Assembly: GCF_028532485.1 (NCBI RefSeq)
Contig: NZ_CP116942.1
Location: 2,232,001-2,296,000, forward strand
DNA length: 64,000 nucleotides
Reading direction: 5' to 3'
DNA from: Iamia majanohamensis
GTDB taxonomy: Bacteria; Actinomycetota; Acidimicrobiia; Acidimicrobiales; Iamiaceae
Within the stretch, counting starts at the first letter, position 1. Each line of letters begins with the position of its first letter. The translations under genes and the position numbers were made by a program. Below the pieces are notes generated by a model. That model did no database searches and was not told the DNA's origin. It saw nothing but the letters and a program-made list of their open reading frames with translations. This document shows, in pieces, positions 57,166 through 64,000 of this stretch.

Positions 57166-59819
57166 CCGCGGCCCGCGGTGACGACGGGCCGGCCCCGGTC
57201 CCTGCCGACGGCCGGGGCTTCACCCTCGACCGCTTCCAGGTCGAGGCCATCGCGGCCGTCGACGACGGGGCGTCGGTCCTGGTCGCGGCGCCGACCGGGT
57301 CGGGCAAGACGGTGGTGGCCGACCACGGGGTCGACCGGGCCCTGGCCCAGGGCCTGAAGGCCTTCTACACCACCCCCATCAAGGCCCTCTCCAACCAGAA
57401 GTACGCCGACCTCCGGGCCCGTCACGGGGCGGCGCGGGTGGGCCTGGTCACCGGCGACACCACGATCAACAGCGGGGCGCCCGTCCTGGTCATGACGACC
57501 GAGGTCCTGCGCAACATGCTCTACGCCCGGTCCCCGGCCCTCGACGGGCTGGGCCTGGTCGTGCTCGACGAGGTCCACTACCTCCAGGACCGCTACCGGG
57601 GCCCGGTGTGGGAGGAGGTCATCATCCACCTTCCGGCGGCGGTCCGGATCGTGGCCCTGTCGGCCACCGTGTCCAACGCCGAGGAGCTGGCCGCCTGGAT
57701 CGAGGCCGTGCGGGGCCGCACCGTCACCGTGGTCGAGCACCGGCGCCCGGTCGAGCTCTCCAGCCTGTACGCGGCGCGCGACCGGGCCACCCGGGACCTG
57801 GTGGTCCTCCCGGTGGTCGTCGACGGCGAGCCCAACCCCGTCGGCGAGCGCCTCGACGCCCAGACCGTCGCGCCCCGGCGGGACCGTCGGGCCCGGGGTC
57901 GTCGCCGCTACGCCACGCCCGGGCGCCTGGAGGTGGTGGAGCACCTCGAGGAGGAGGCCCTCCTGCCCGCCATCTGCTTCGTGTTCAGCCGGCGGGGCTG
58001 CGACGACGCGGCGCGGAGCCTGCTCGAGGCGGGGGTCCGGCTCACCGACCCGGGGGAGCGGCGTCGCATCCGGGCCATCGCCGAGGCCCACACCGCCTCG
58101 CTGAGCGAGTCCGACCTCGCCGTGCTCGACCACGACCTCTGGCTGGCCCAGCTGGAGCAGGGCATCGCCGCCCACCACGCCGGCATGGTGCCGCCGTTCA
58201 AGGAGGCGGTCGAGGCCTGCTTCGTGCAGGGGCTGGTGAAGGTGGTGTTCGCCACCGAGACCCTGGCCCTCGGCATCAACATGCCGGCCCGCTCGGTGGT
58301 GATCGAGAGCCTGACCAAGTTCACCGGCGAGCAGCACGAGCCCCTGACCCCGGGGCAGTACACCCAGCTCACCGGCCGGGCCGGGCGGCGCGGCATCGAC
58401 GAGGTGGGCCGGGCGCTGGTGCTCTGGAGCCCCTTCGTCCGGTTCCAGCAGGTCGCCGACCTGGTGATGAGCCGTCGCTTCGACCTGCGCTCCGCCTTCC
58501 GGCCCACCTACAACATGGCCGCCAACCTGGTCCGTCGCCACCCCCGCGACGAGGCCCACCGGCTGCTCGACCGCTCCTTCGCCCAGTTCCAGTCCGACCG
58601 GGGCGTGGTGCGGCTCCGGGCCCGCCGCGACGCCCGGGAGGCGACCCTGGCCCGGTTGGAGGACGAGGCGCGCTGCGACCTCGGCGACGTCGAGGAGTAC
58701 CGCCTCGCCCTGCGGCGCGACGACCGGGCCCGCAAGGCCGGCGCCACCCGCCACGACGTGCTCACCGCCCTGGCCCGGCTCCGTCCCGGCGACGTCGTCT
58801 GGCTGCGCGGCACGCGCCTGGCCGTGCTCTCGGTCGGCTGGCGGGGGCCCGAGCGCGGGCGCCTCCACGCCATCGACGACCGCGGCCGGCCCCGCACCAT
58901 CAGCAGCGACGACGTCGACGAGGTGCTGGCCCGGGCCGGCGAGGTCGAGCTCCCAGCGCCCTACGCCCCCAACAACCGGGCCTTCCAGCACGAGGTGGCC
59001 GAGAACCTGGCCCGGCTGCGGGGCGCCCGGCGCAAGGGCCGGGGCCGGGGCGGGCCCACGGCGGGCCCCGAGGCCGACGGCCACCCGGTGGCGCGCTGCC
59101 CCGACGCTGGCGCCCACGTGCGGGCCGCCGTGCAGGCCGACCGGGTGCGCCGGGAGCTGGCCGACATCGACCGGCGCGTGCAGGGCTCGGAGGGATCGGT
59201 GGCCCGCGAGCTCGACGCCGTCCTCGACGTCCTCGCCCGGCGGGGCATGGTCGACGGCTGGTCGCTCACGGCCCGGGGCGGCCTGCTCGTGCGCGTCTTC
59301 CACGAGTGCGACCTGCTCATCGCCGACTGCCTGGCCGCCGGCCTCCTCGACGACCTCGACCCGGCGGCGCTGGCCGGCGTGGTGTCGTGCTTCACCTACG
59401 AGCACCGCAGCAAGGTGCCCGCCCCGCCGCCGTGGTTCCCCGACCGGCGCACCCGGGAGCGGGTAGAGGGCCTGATGGCCCGGGCCGAGCGCCTGCGGGC
59501 CCAGGAGGAGGAGGCCGGGCTCCCGGCCACCCGGCTGCCCGACCCCACCTTCCTGCGGGTGGCCCACGCCTGGGCCTCGGGGCGCGACCTCGACACCGTG
59601 CTCGACGACGAGGAGATGACCGGCGGCGACTTCGTCCGCAACGTCCGCCTGCTCGTCGACCTCCTGCGCCAGGTGGGCGACGCGGCCCCGTCGCCGGCCA
59701 CCGCCCAGGCCGCCCGCCGGGCCGCCGAGGCCCTCGACCGGGGCCTGGTGGCGGCGTCGTCGCTCGCAACCACCGGCGGCCACAGCCCCAGCCCGGTCGC
59801 CGGCGCCGAGGTCCGGTGA
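57162..59819 (+). CDS. helY: DEAD/DEAH-box RNA helicase HelY (Ski2/Mtr4-like)
   Basis: An 885-residue ATP-dependent helicase. Motif I GSGKT near residue 46, motif II DEVHY, motif III SATVSN, and QLTGRAGRRG (motif VI) are present, with the long C-terminal DSHCT-like domain of Ski2-type helicases. HelY follows tatC in M. tuberculosis (Rv2092c), so synteny supports the name. Probably acts in RNA turnover or ribosome work. GTG start; the downstream gene starts at its stop (GTGA). Confidence 0.93.
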   Translation: MTAARGDDGPAPVPADGRGFTLDRFQVEAIAAVDDGASVLVAAPTGSGKTVVADHGVDRALAQGLKAFYTTPIKALSNQKYADLRARHGAARVGLVTGDTTINSGAPVLVMTTEVLRNMLYARSPALDGLGLVVLDEVHYLQDRYRGPVWEEVIIHLPAAVRIVALSATVSNAEELAAWIEAVRGRTVTVVEHRRPVELSSLYAARDRATRDLVVLPVVVDGEPNPVGERLDAQTVAPRRDRRARGRRRYATPGRLEVVEHLEEEALLPAICFVFSRRGCDDAARSLLEAGVRLTDPGERRRIRAIAEAHTASLSESDLAVLDHDLWLAQLEQGIAAHHAGMVPPFKEAVEACFVQGLVKVVFATETLALGINMPARSVVIESLTKFTGEQHEPLTPGQYTQLTGRAGRRGIDEVGRALVLWSPFVRFQQVADLVMSRRFDLRSAFRPTYNMAANLVRRHPRDEAHRLLDRSFAQFQSDRGVVRLRARRDAREATLARLEDEARCDLGDVEEYRLALRRDDRARKAGATRHDVLTALARLRPGDVVWLRGTRLAVLSVGWRGPERGRLHAIDDRGRPRTISSDDVDEVLARAGEVELPAPYAPNNRAFQHEVAENLARLRGARRKGRGRGGPTAGPEADGHPVARCPDAGAHVRAAVQADRVRRELADIDRRVQGSEGSVARELDAVLDVLARRGMVDGWSLTARGGLLVRVFHECDLLIADCLAAGLLDDLDPAALAGVVSCFTYEHRSKVPAPPPWFPDRRTRERVEGLMARAERLRAQEEEAGLPATRLPDPTFLRVAHAWASGRDLDTVLDDEEMTGGDFVRNVRLLVDLLRQVGDAAPSPATAQAARRAAEALDRGLVAASSLATTGGHSPSPVAGAEVR

Positions 59820-60424
59820 CCGTCGAGCGGGGCCGGGACTGGGGCGACGTCGGCCCCGCCCCCGACGACCTGGTGACGGTGCGCTCCGACGCCGAGGCCC
59901 GGGCCGTGCTGGAGGAGGCCCGTCGGGGGTCCGCCCCGCTGCCGCCGCTCGGCCTCCTGGGCGGCGACCTGTGCCGGACCCTGGGCGGGCGGGCCGACGA
60001 GGCCCGCCTGCGCGAGGCACCGACGTTGCTGACCGTCGACCTCGGCGTGGCCCTGCTCGACGGGCGCCTCCACCTCTTCGTGGCCCACCTCGTGCTGCGG
60101 CGGTCGTGGTGGCGGGGCCGGGTCGTGGCCCTCATGAACGCCGAGCACCTCGGGCCGTGGGACGTGGCCCCCCGGGCCCACCCCGGCGACGGCCGCCTCG
60201 ACCTCCTCGACGGCGACCTCTCCCTCGGCGACCGGGTGAAGGCCCGGGCCCGCATGCCCGCCGGCACCCACGTGCCCCACCCCGGCATCACCCAGCGCCG
60301 GGTGGCGGCGTGGACCGCCGAGCTCGAGCGCCCCACCCCGTGCTGGCTCGACGGCGCGCGGGTGGGTGAGGCCCGCACCGTGGCCGTGCGCCTGGAGCCC
60401 GACGCCGTCCGGGTCGCGGTCTGA
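59816..60424 (+). CDS. Protein resembling only the C-terminal half of diacylglycerol kinases
   Basis: A 202-residue protein. The second half, with PGDGRLDLLDGDLSLGDRVK, the MPAGTHVPHPGI loop and CWLDGARVGEARTVAVRLEP, resembles the beta-sandwich C-domain of YegS/DgkB lipid kinases. The N-terminal GGDGT nucleotide-binding domain is absent, so it is unlikely to be a kinase by itself. It is coupled to helY (GTGA). Identification is by pattern, so moderate; a complete unknown is the alternative. Confidence 0.6.
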   Translation: MTVERGRDWGDVGPAPDDLVTVRSDAEARAVLEEARRGSAPLPPLGLLGGDLCRTLGGRADEARLREAPTLLTVDLGVALLDGRLHLFVAHLVLRRSWWRGRVVALMNAEHLGPWDVAPRAHPGDGRLDLLDGDLSLGDRVKARARMPAGTHVPHPGITQRRVAAWTAELERPTPCWLDGARVGEARTVAVRLEPDAVRVAV

Positions 60425-60437
60425 GCGAGCGCTCCTC

Positions 60438-60543
60438 CCTTCTGACACAGGAGAGCGCCACCGGTGGCCACGAGGTGCCTCAGAGCCGCGGTCGGCCCGT
60501 CCTGACACAGGTGAGCGCCACTGGTGGCCCCGAGGTGCCTCAG
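60438..60543 (+). repeat. Two tandem 46-nt intergenic units, 60-bp period
   Basis: Units at 60438-60483 and 60498-60543; core 50-base copies match at 45 positions. Unit two starts CGTCCTGAC and ends CCTCAG exactly 46 bases later, as do the units at 2599-2703 on the other strand. No open frame of note. Located between the DAGK-C-like gene and a lipoprotein gene. Confidence 0.65.
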
Positions 60544-60607
60544 AACCGCGCGGGGGGCCGGGGACGCCACCCCTCCCGTCCGGTCACCCGCCGGGCCCGG
60601 GCCCGCG

Positions 60608-60613
60608 TACGGT
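60608..60613 (+). promoter_or_regulatory. -10 element of lipoprotein gene
   Basis: TACGGT, 7 bases before ATG 60621. Confidence 0.5.
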
Positions 60614-60620
60614 TGGGCCG

Positions 60621-61373
60621 ATGAGGCGGCGCAGGACCCGGCGGCTGGTGGTGGTCCCGGTGCTCGGGACCCTGGTGCTGGCCCTCGGGGGCTGCACGCT
60701 GTCGGACGTCCCGGTGGTCGTGGCCGGGCGCGACGACGACGGCACGTTGGTGGTGGGGGCCACCGACTGCAGCGTGGGCGGCGGCCAGCCCGAGGAGATC
60801 CGGGTGCTCCACACCAGCGAGCTGGTGGGCCGGACCGAGATCTGGGCCATCGAGGACGCCGGCTCCTTCTCCTCGGCCCCGATCCCCGCCCCGGGCGGGC
60901 CCACCGTCCCGGCCCCGCCGCCGCCGAACCCCCCTGTGCTCGACGACGTCGACCTGGTGGCCGTGGGGGACCCCGACCCCGTGGAGTGGGACGTCACGAC
61001 CCGGCTGTCCGAGCCCGTCCCCACGACCGGGCGCATCGAGGTCGAGGTCGACCAGGACGCCTTCGACGCAGTGCCCACCACGCTCACGGTGCCCTCGGGC
61101 AGCACCGACAGCTACGCCGCGCTGGTGGGCGACGAGCGCATCGCGGACGTCGGGCGGGCGGAGCTGCTGACGGCCATCGAGGACACCTGCGACGAGGCCA
61201 CCGCCTTCGACGGCGGGCTGTTCGCCGGGATCGTCGGCGGGTCGTCGCTCGCCGTGGTCGGGGGCCTGGTCGCCCTGGCCTTCCTCACCCGGGGTCAGTT
61301 CCGCCGGGCCGGCGAGGCGTCCCGGGCCCGCCGCGAGGGCCGCCCCCCGCCCGGGACGACACCTGCGGTCTGA
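60621..61373 (+). CDS. Lipoprotein with C-terminal transmembrane segment
   Basis: A 250-residue exported protein. The signal sequence (RRLVVVPVLGTLVLAL) ends in a proper lipobox LGGC with Cys25. The mature domain is beta-rich with a Pro-rich linker (PAPPPPNPP) and two more cysteines (TDCSVGG, EDTCDEA), and near the C-terminus a hydrophobic helix (IVGGSSLAVVGGLVALAFL) is followed by a basic tail. Having both a lipid anchor and a C-terminal helix is unusual. No family recognised. Confidence 0.75.
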   Translation: MRRRRTRRLVVVPVLGTLVLALGGCTLSDVPVVVAGRDDDGTLVVGATDCSVGGGQPEEIRVLHTSELVGRTEIWAIEDAGSFSSAPIPAPGGPTVPAPPPPNPPVLDDVDLVAVGDPDPVEWDVTTRLSEPVPTTGRIEVEVDQDAFDAVPTTLTVPSGSTDSYAALVGDERIADVGRAELLTAIEDTCDEATAFDGGLFAGIVGGSSLAVVGGLVALAFLTRGQFRRAGEASRARREGRPPPGTTPAV

Positions 61374-61509
61374 GCCCGGCCGCCCCGCCGGACCGGTGGC
61401 CCGGCGAACCCCACCCACGCCCGTGCCCCCGCAGCGCGCGCCGACGTCGCGCTGGTCATCGCCGCGCCAGGGGTTGCCCCCGGCCGGCCCGCTGGCCTAG
61501 GGAGGCGGC

Positions 61510-62496
61510 GTGGACGCATGGCTGCTCGACGAGGCCCCGGGGGAGTACCGCTGGGGGACGGTGCCCGACCCCGAGCCCGGGCCCGGTGAGGTGCGGGTCC
61601 GGGTGGTGGCCAGCGCCCTCAACCACATGGACCACTGGCTCACCGTCGGCCGCCCGAAGCCGCCCGCCTTCCCCCACGTCCCCGGCTGCGACGTGGCCGG
61701 GGTGGTCGACGGCTGCGGCGACGGGGTCGCGGCCTGGGCCGACGGCGACGAGGTGGTGGTCAACCCCACGGTGACGAGCGTGGAGGCCCTGGCCCGCTTC
61801 GGCGTCGACGCCCCGGCGGCGCCGGGCATGCGGCTGGTGGGGGAGAACCGCTGGGGCGGCCACGCCACCCACCTGGTCGTCCCGGCCCGGAACCTCGTGG
61901 CCCGGCCGGCCGGGCGGACGTGGGCCGAGTGCGCGGCCTACCCCGTCGCCGCCTCCACCGCCTGGCGGATGCTCCGCCGGGCGCGCCTGCGGGCGGGGGA
62001 GACCCTGCTCGTGGTGGGCATCGGGGGTGGCGTGTCCAACGCCCTCCTGGCCCTCGGGCGGGCCGCCGGGGCCCGGGTCGTGGTCACCTCCCGCGACCCC
62101 GAGAAGCGGGAGGCGGCCCTGGCCCTGGGCGCGGCCGAGGCCCTCGACTCGGCCGCCGAGCGCTGGGACGTGGAGGCCGACGTGGTCGCCGAGAGCGTGG
62201 GCGCGGCGACCTGGGAGCGCTCCCTGCGGGCCCTCGTGCCCGCCGGCCGCCTCGTGGTCTGCGGGGCGACCTCGGGGGGCACGGTGGAGCTGGCCCTGCC
62301 CCGGCTGTGGTTCAAGCAGCTCGAGGTCATCGGCTCGACCATGGCCTCCTACGAGGAGTTCGCCGAGGTCACCCGCCTGGTGGCCGACGGCCTGCCCGTC
62401 GCCGTCGACAGCGCACACCCGCTCGACGCCTACCCGGAGGCGCTGGCCCGGCTCCGCTCCGGCGCCATCCAGGGCAAGGTCGTCCTCACCCACTGA
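61510..62496 (+). CDS. Zinc-type alcohol dehydrogenase-like MDR oxidoreductase
   Basis: A 328-residue medium-chain reductase/dehydrogenase. It has the GroES-like half with GEVRVRVVASALNHMDHWL, PHVPGCDVAGVV and the Rossmann half with ETLLVVGIGGGVSNALLAL and VVVTSRDPEKR. The catalytic-zinc Cys of true ADH is replaced (NHMDHW position), and the structural CxxC cluster is absent, so it is more like a quinone-oxidoreductase-type MDR. GTG start; a TAGGGA box lies 6 bases upstream. Substrate unknown. Confidence 0.82.
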   Translation: MDAWLLDEAPGEYRWGTVPDPEPGPGEVRVRVVASALNHMDHWLTVGRPKPPAFPHVPGCDVAGVVDGCGDGVAAWADGDEVVVNPTVTSVEALARFGVDAPAAPGMRLVGENRWGGHATHLVVPARNLVARPAGRTWAECAAYPVAASTAWRMLRRARLRAGETLLVVGIGGGVSNALLALGRAAGARVVVTSRDPEKREAALALGAAEALDSAAERWDVEADVVAESVGAATWERSLRALVPAGRLVVCGATSGGTVELALPRLWFKQLEVIGSTMASYEEFAEVTRLVADGLPVAVDSAHPLDAYPEALARLRSGAIQGKVVLTH

Positions 62497-62532
62497 CGCC
62501 GGCCCGGCGCAGGCGGGGGCCAGCCGGGTGCG

Positions 62533-62745
62533 TCAGCTCTTCAGCCTGCGGAGCGCGGACGGGTCGTGGGCGGCCCGGTTCCCGGTCTTCTCGCTCTCGA
62601 CGATGAGCTTGGGCTCGTCCTCGCTGGCCTTGAAGCGCTGCTTCGCCAGCTGGAAGTCCTTCGTCTTCCGCTCGACCACCTTGCCCCGGGTCCGACCCTG
62701 CTCGGTGTTCCAGCTGACCCTGTCGCCGACCTCGATCTCTGCCAT
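62533..62745 (-). CDS. Hypervirulence-associated TUDOR-like (DUF2945) small protein
   Basis: A 70-residue protein matching the DUF2945/HVA1 TUDOR-like family: IEVGDRVSWNTEQGRTRGKV at the start and then DEPKLIVESEKTGNRAAHDP and an SALRRLK end. The family name comes from fungal homologues; the bacterial role is unknown. ATG 62745 lies 7 bases after a TAGGGC box. It is divergent from the M20 hydrolase. Confidence 0.8.
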   Translation of the reverse strand: MAEIEVGDRVSWNTEQGRTRGKVVERKTKDFQLAKQRFKASEDEPKLIVESEKTGNRAAHDPSALRRLKS

Positions 62746-62752
62746 GGCGACG

Positions 62753-62758
62753 GCCCTA
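62753..62758 (-). promoter_or_regulatory. -10-like element of DUF2945 gene
   Basis: TAGGGC on the minus strand, 7 bases from ATG 62745; the final T of the consensus is C. Confidence 0.35.
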
Positions 62759-62832
62759 CCCCTCCACCGCCGGGGGCAACGAACAGGTCCCGGGCGAGAG
62801 GGGCCCGGGGATCGGGGCCCCCGGGCGGTCGG

Positions 62833-62838
62833 TAGCCT
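62833..62838 (+). promoter_or_regulatory. -10 element of M20 gene
   Basis: TAGCCT, 7 bases before GTG 62846. Confidence 0.5.
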
Positions 62839-62845
62839 CGGGTCG

Positions 62846-64000
62846 GTGAGCGCCGCCGACGAGGTCAAGGACCGCATCGACGCCGAGGTCGACCGCCTGG
62901 CCGACCGCCTGCTCGACGTCTCCCACCGGATCCACGCCCGACCCGAGCTGGCCTTCGCCGAGCACCACGCCCACGACGTCCTCACCGAGGTGCTGGAGGG
63001 CGAGGGCCTCGCCGTCGAGCGGTCCGCCTACGGCCTCGCCACCGCCTTCTCGGCCCGGGCCGGCACCGACGGGCCCACCGTCGTGGTCTGCTGCGAGTAC
63101 GACGCCCTGCCCGGGATCGGCCACGCCTGCGGCCACAACGTCATCGCCGCCGCCGGGCTGGGCGCCGGTCTGGCCGCGGCGTCGGTGGCGGCCGAGGCCG
63201 GGGGTCGGGTCCTCGTGCTGGGCACGCCGGGGGAGGAGGGGGGCGGGGGCAAGCAGCTGATGATCGACGCCGGCGCCCTCGACGGCGTCGACGCGGCGGT
63301 GATGGTCCACCCCGCCGGGGCCGACCTGCGGACCATGGACACCCTTGCCATCCAGCGGGTGACGGTCACCTACTCCGGCCATGCGGCCCACGCCGCAGCG
63401 GCCCCGGAGCGGGGCCGCAACGCCCTCGACGCTGCGGTCCTCGGCTACGTCAACGTGGCCGCCCTCCGCCAGCACATCAGCCCGGCCGAGCGGGTCCACG
63501 GCATCTTCCTGGAGGCCGGCGACGCGGCCAACATCGTCCCGGCCCGGACCCAGGCCCAGTGGTACGTGCGCTCGCCCACCTCGTCGGGCCTGGCCGCCCT
63601 GCGCGAGCGGGTGACGGCCTGCCTGGCCGCCGGGGCCGAGGCCGCCGGCTGCACCATGGAGATGGACTGGTACGAGCCCGCCTACGACGAGCTGGTGGGC
63701 CTCGACGCCTTCGACGACCTCTACGCCGCCAACGCCGCCCGCGTCGGGCGCACCCCACTCCGCCCCGGCGAGGACGGGGCCGCCCCGGTGGTGGGGTCGA
63801 CCGACATGGGCAACGTCAGCCAGCACGTGCCGTCGATCCACCCCATGATCCAGGTGTCGCCGCCCGACGTGGCCATCCACACCGAGGCCTTCGTGGGCCA
63901 CGCCCGGGCCCCGGAGGGCGACCGGGCCGTGCTCGACGGGGCCAAGGCCCTGGCCGCGACGGTGGCCGACCTGTGGCTCGACCCCGACGCCCTGGCCCGG
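62846..64000 (+). CDS. M20-family metallo-amidohydrolase, cut by the window end
   Basis: At least 385 residues; the C-terminus lies beyond the window. It is an M20D-type amidohydrolase/peptidase. Metal-binding and catalytic features are CCEYDALPGIGHACGHNV, the GTPGEEGGGGKQLMI glutamates, and MVHPAGADLRTM. The dimerisation domain follows from RVTVTYSGHAAHAAAAPERG. Such enzymes hydrolyse N-acyl or p-aminobenzoyl amino acids (AbgB/IAA-amino-acid type); no carrier gene is near. GTG 62846 has TAGCCT 7 bases upstream. Confidence 0.85.
   Translation, partial: MSAADEVKDRIDAEVDRLADRLLDVSHRIHARPELAFAEHHAHDVLTEVLEGEGLAVERSAYGLATAFSARAGTDGPTVVVCCEYDALPGIGHACGHNVIAAAGLGAGLAAASVAAEAGGRVLVLGTPGEEGGGGKQLMIDAGALDGVDAAVMVHPAGADLRTMDTLAIQRVTVTYSGHAAHAAAAPERGRNALDAAVLGYVNVAALRQHISPAERVHGIFLEAGDAANIVPARTQAQWYVRSPTSSGLAALRERVTACLAAGAEAAGCTMEMDWYEPAYDELVGLDAFDDLYAANAARVGRTPLRPGEDGAAPVVGSTDMGNVSQHVPSIHPMIQVSPPDVAIHTEAFVGHARAPEGDRAVLDGAKALAATVADLWLDPDALAR

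Noticed and set aside
57090-60020. 976-residue open frame on the minus strand
   Set aside because: It covers helY and parts of tatC in antisense. It has no motifs, and the sense genes are secure.
1-64000. tRNA, rRNA, riboswitch or insertion-sequence genes
   Set aside because: Reading both strands I saw no cloverleaf with a GTTC-type T-loop, no rRNA sequence, no transposase motif and no known riboswitch core. Short noncoding RNAs cannot be excluded without a covariance search.

Overview
The window is a gene-dense, very G+C-rich stretch of an actinobacterial chromosome. Most proteins start with GTG, there are many 4-bp GTGA stop/start overlaps, and no rRNA, tRNA, CRISPR, transposase or integrase is visible. 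A complete pupylation-proteasome locus (mpa, dop, pup, prcB, prcA, pafA, pafB, pafC) together with a fused FbiC for coenzyme F420 places it in Actinobacteria. The gene content and lack of mycobacterial cell-wall genes suggest class Acidimicrobiia (Iamia-like), but that placement is inference. The order trmI ... mpa, dop, pup, prcB, prcA, pafA, pafB, pafC, tat genes, helY is the order known from Mycobacterium tuberculosis (Rv2118c to Rv2092c), so the backbone is ancestral.

Layout. 0-5.2 kb: flavin reductase, thymidine kinase, a PLP lyase-like enzyme, MobA, rhodanese, RNase D. 5.2-13.4 kb: GH13 glucosidase, TypA, a class B penicillin-binding protein, a cysteine-rich pair and an orphan ParA ATPase. 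13.4-20.8 kb: LOG-family protein, a membrane-anchored seven-blade propeller, FbiC, and a receptor-like Ser/Thr kinase. 20.8-24.7 kb: pentose-phosphate operon tkt-tal-pgl. 24.7-35.2 kb: aldehyde dehydrogenase with a candidate operator, a phosphotransferase, a FIST-domain operon, nagA, TetR, two small kinase-fold proteins and an ADP-forming acyl-CoA synthetase. 35.2-40.8 kb: a Lon-N-domain protein, three small membrane or basic proteins, a sulfur carrier plus TtuA plus TrmI (tRNA T-loop modification) and a MarP-like periplasmic protease. 41-54 kb: ferredoxin and the proteasome locus with accessory genes, then signal peptidase. 54-64 kb: GDPD, Tat genes, HelY helicase, a DAGK-C-like protein, a lipoprotein, an alcohol dehydrogenase-like protein, a Tudor-like protein and an M20 hydrolase cut by the window end.

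Two sequence-level patterns stand out. First, at least 25 genes carry a -10 hexamer (TANNNT, often TAGGGT, or a CA/GA variant) ending 6-8 bases before the start codon, which predicts leaderless mRNAs and fixes many starts. Second, three noncoding repeats are unexplained. One is a 375-bp block with perfect 14-bp inverted ends between mpa and dop. The others are two pairs of tandem 46-nt units, 58 kb apart, that share their end sequences.

How genes work together: Dop deamidates the C-terminal Gln of Pup, PafA ligates Pup to substrates, and Mpa (with a QYL tail) feeds the PrcA/PrcB core. PafB and PafC form the WYL-type DNA-damage activator. The sulfur carrier and TtuA would thiolate position 54 of tRNA, and TrmI would methylate A58 in the same loop.
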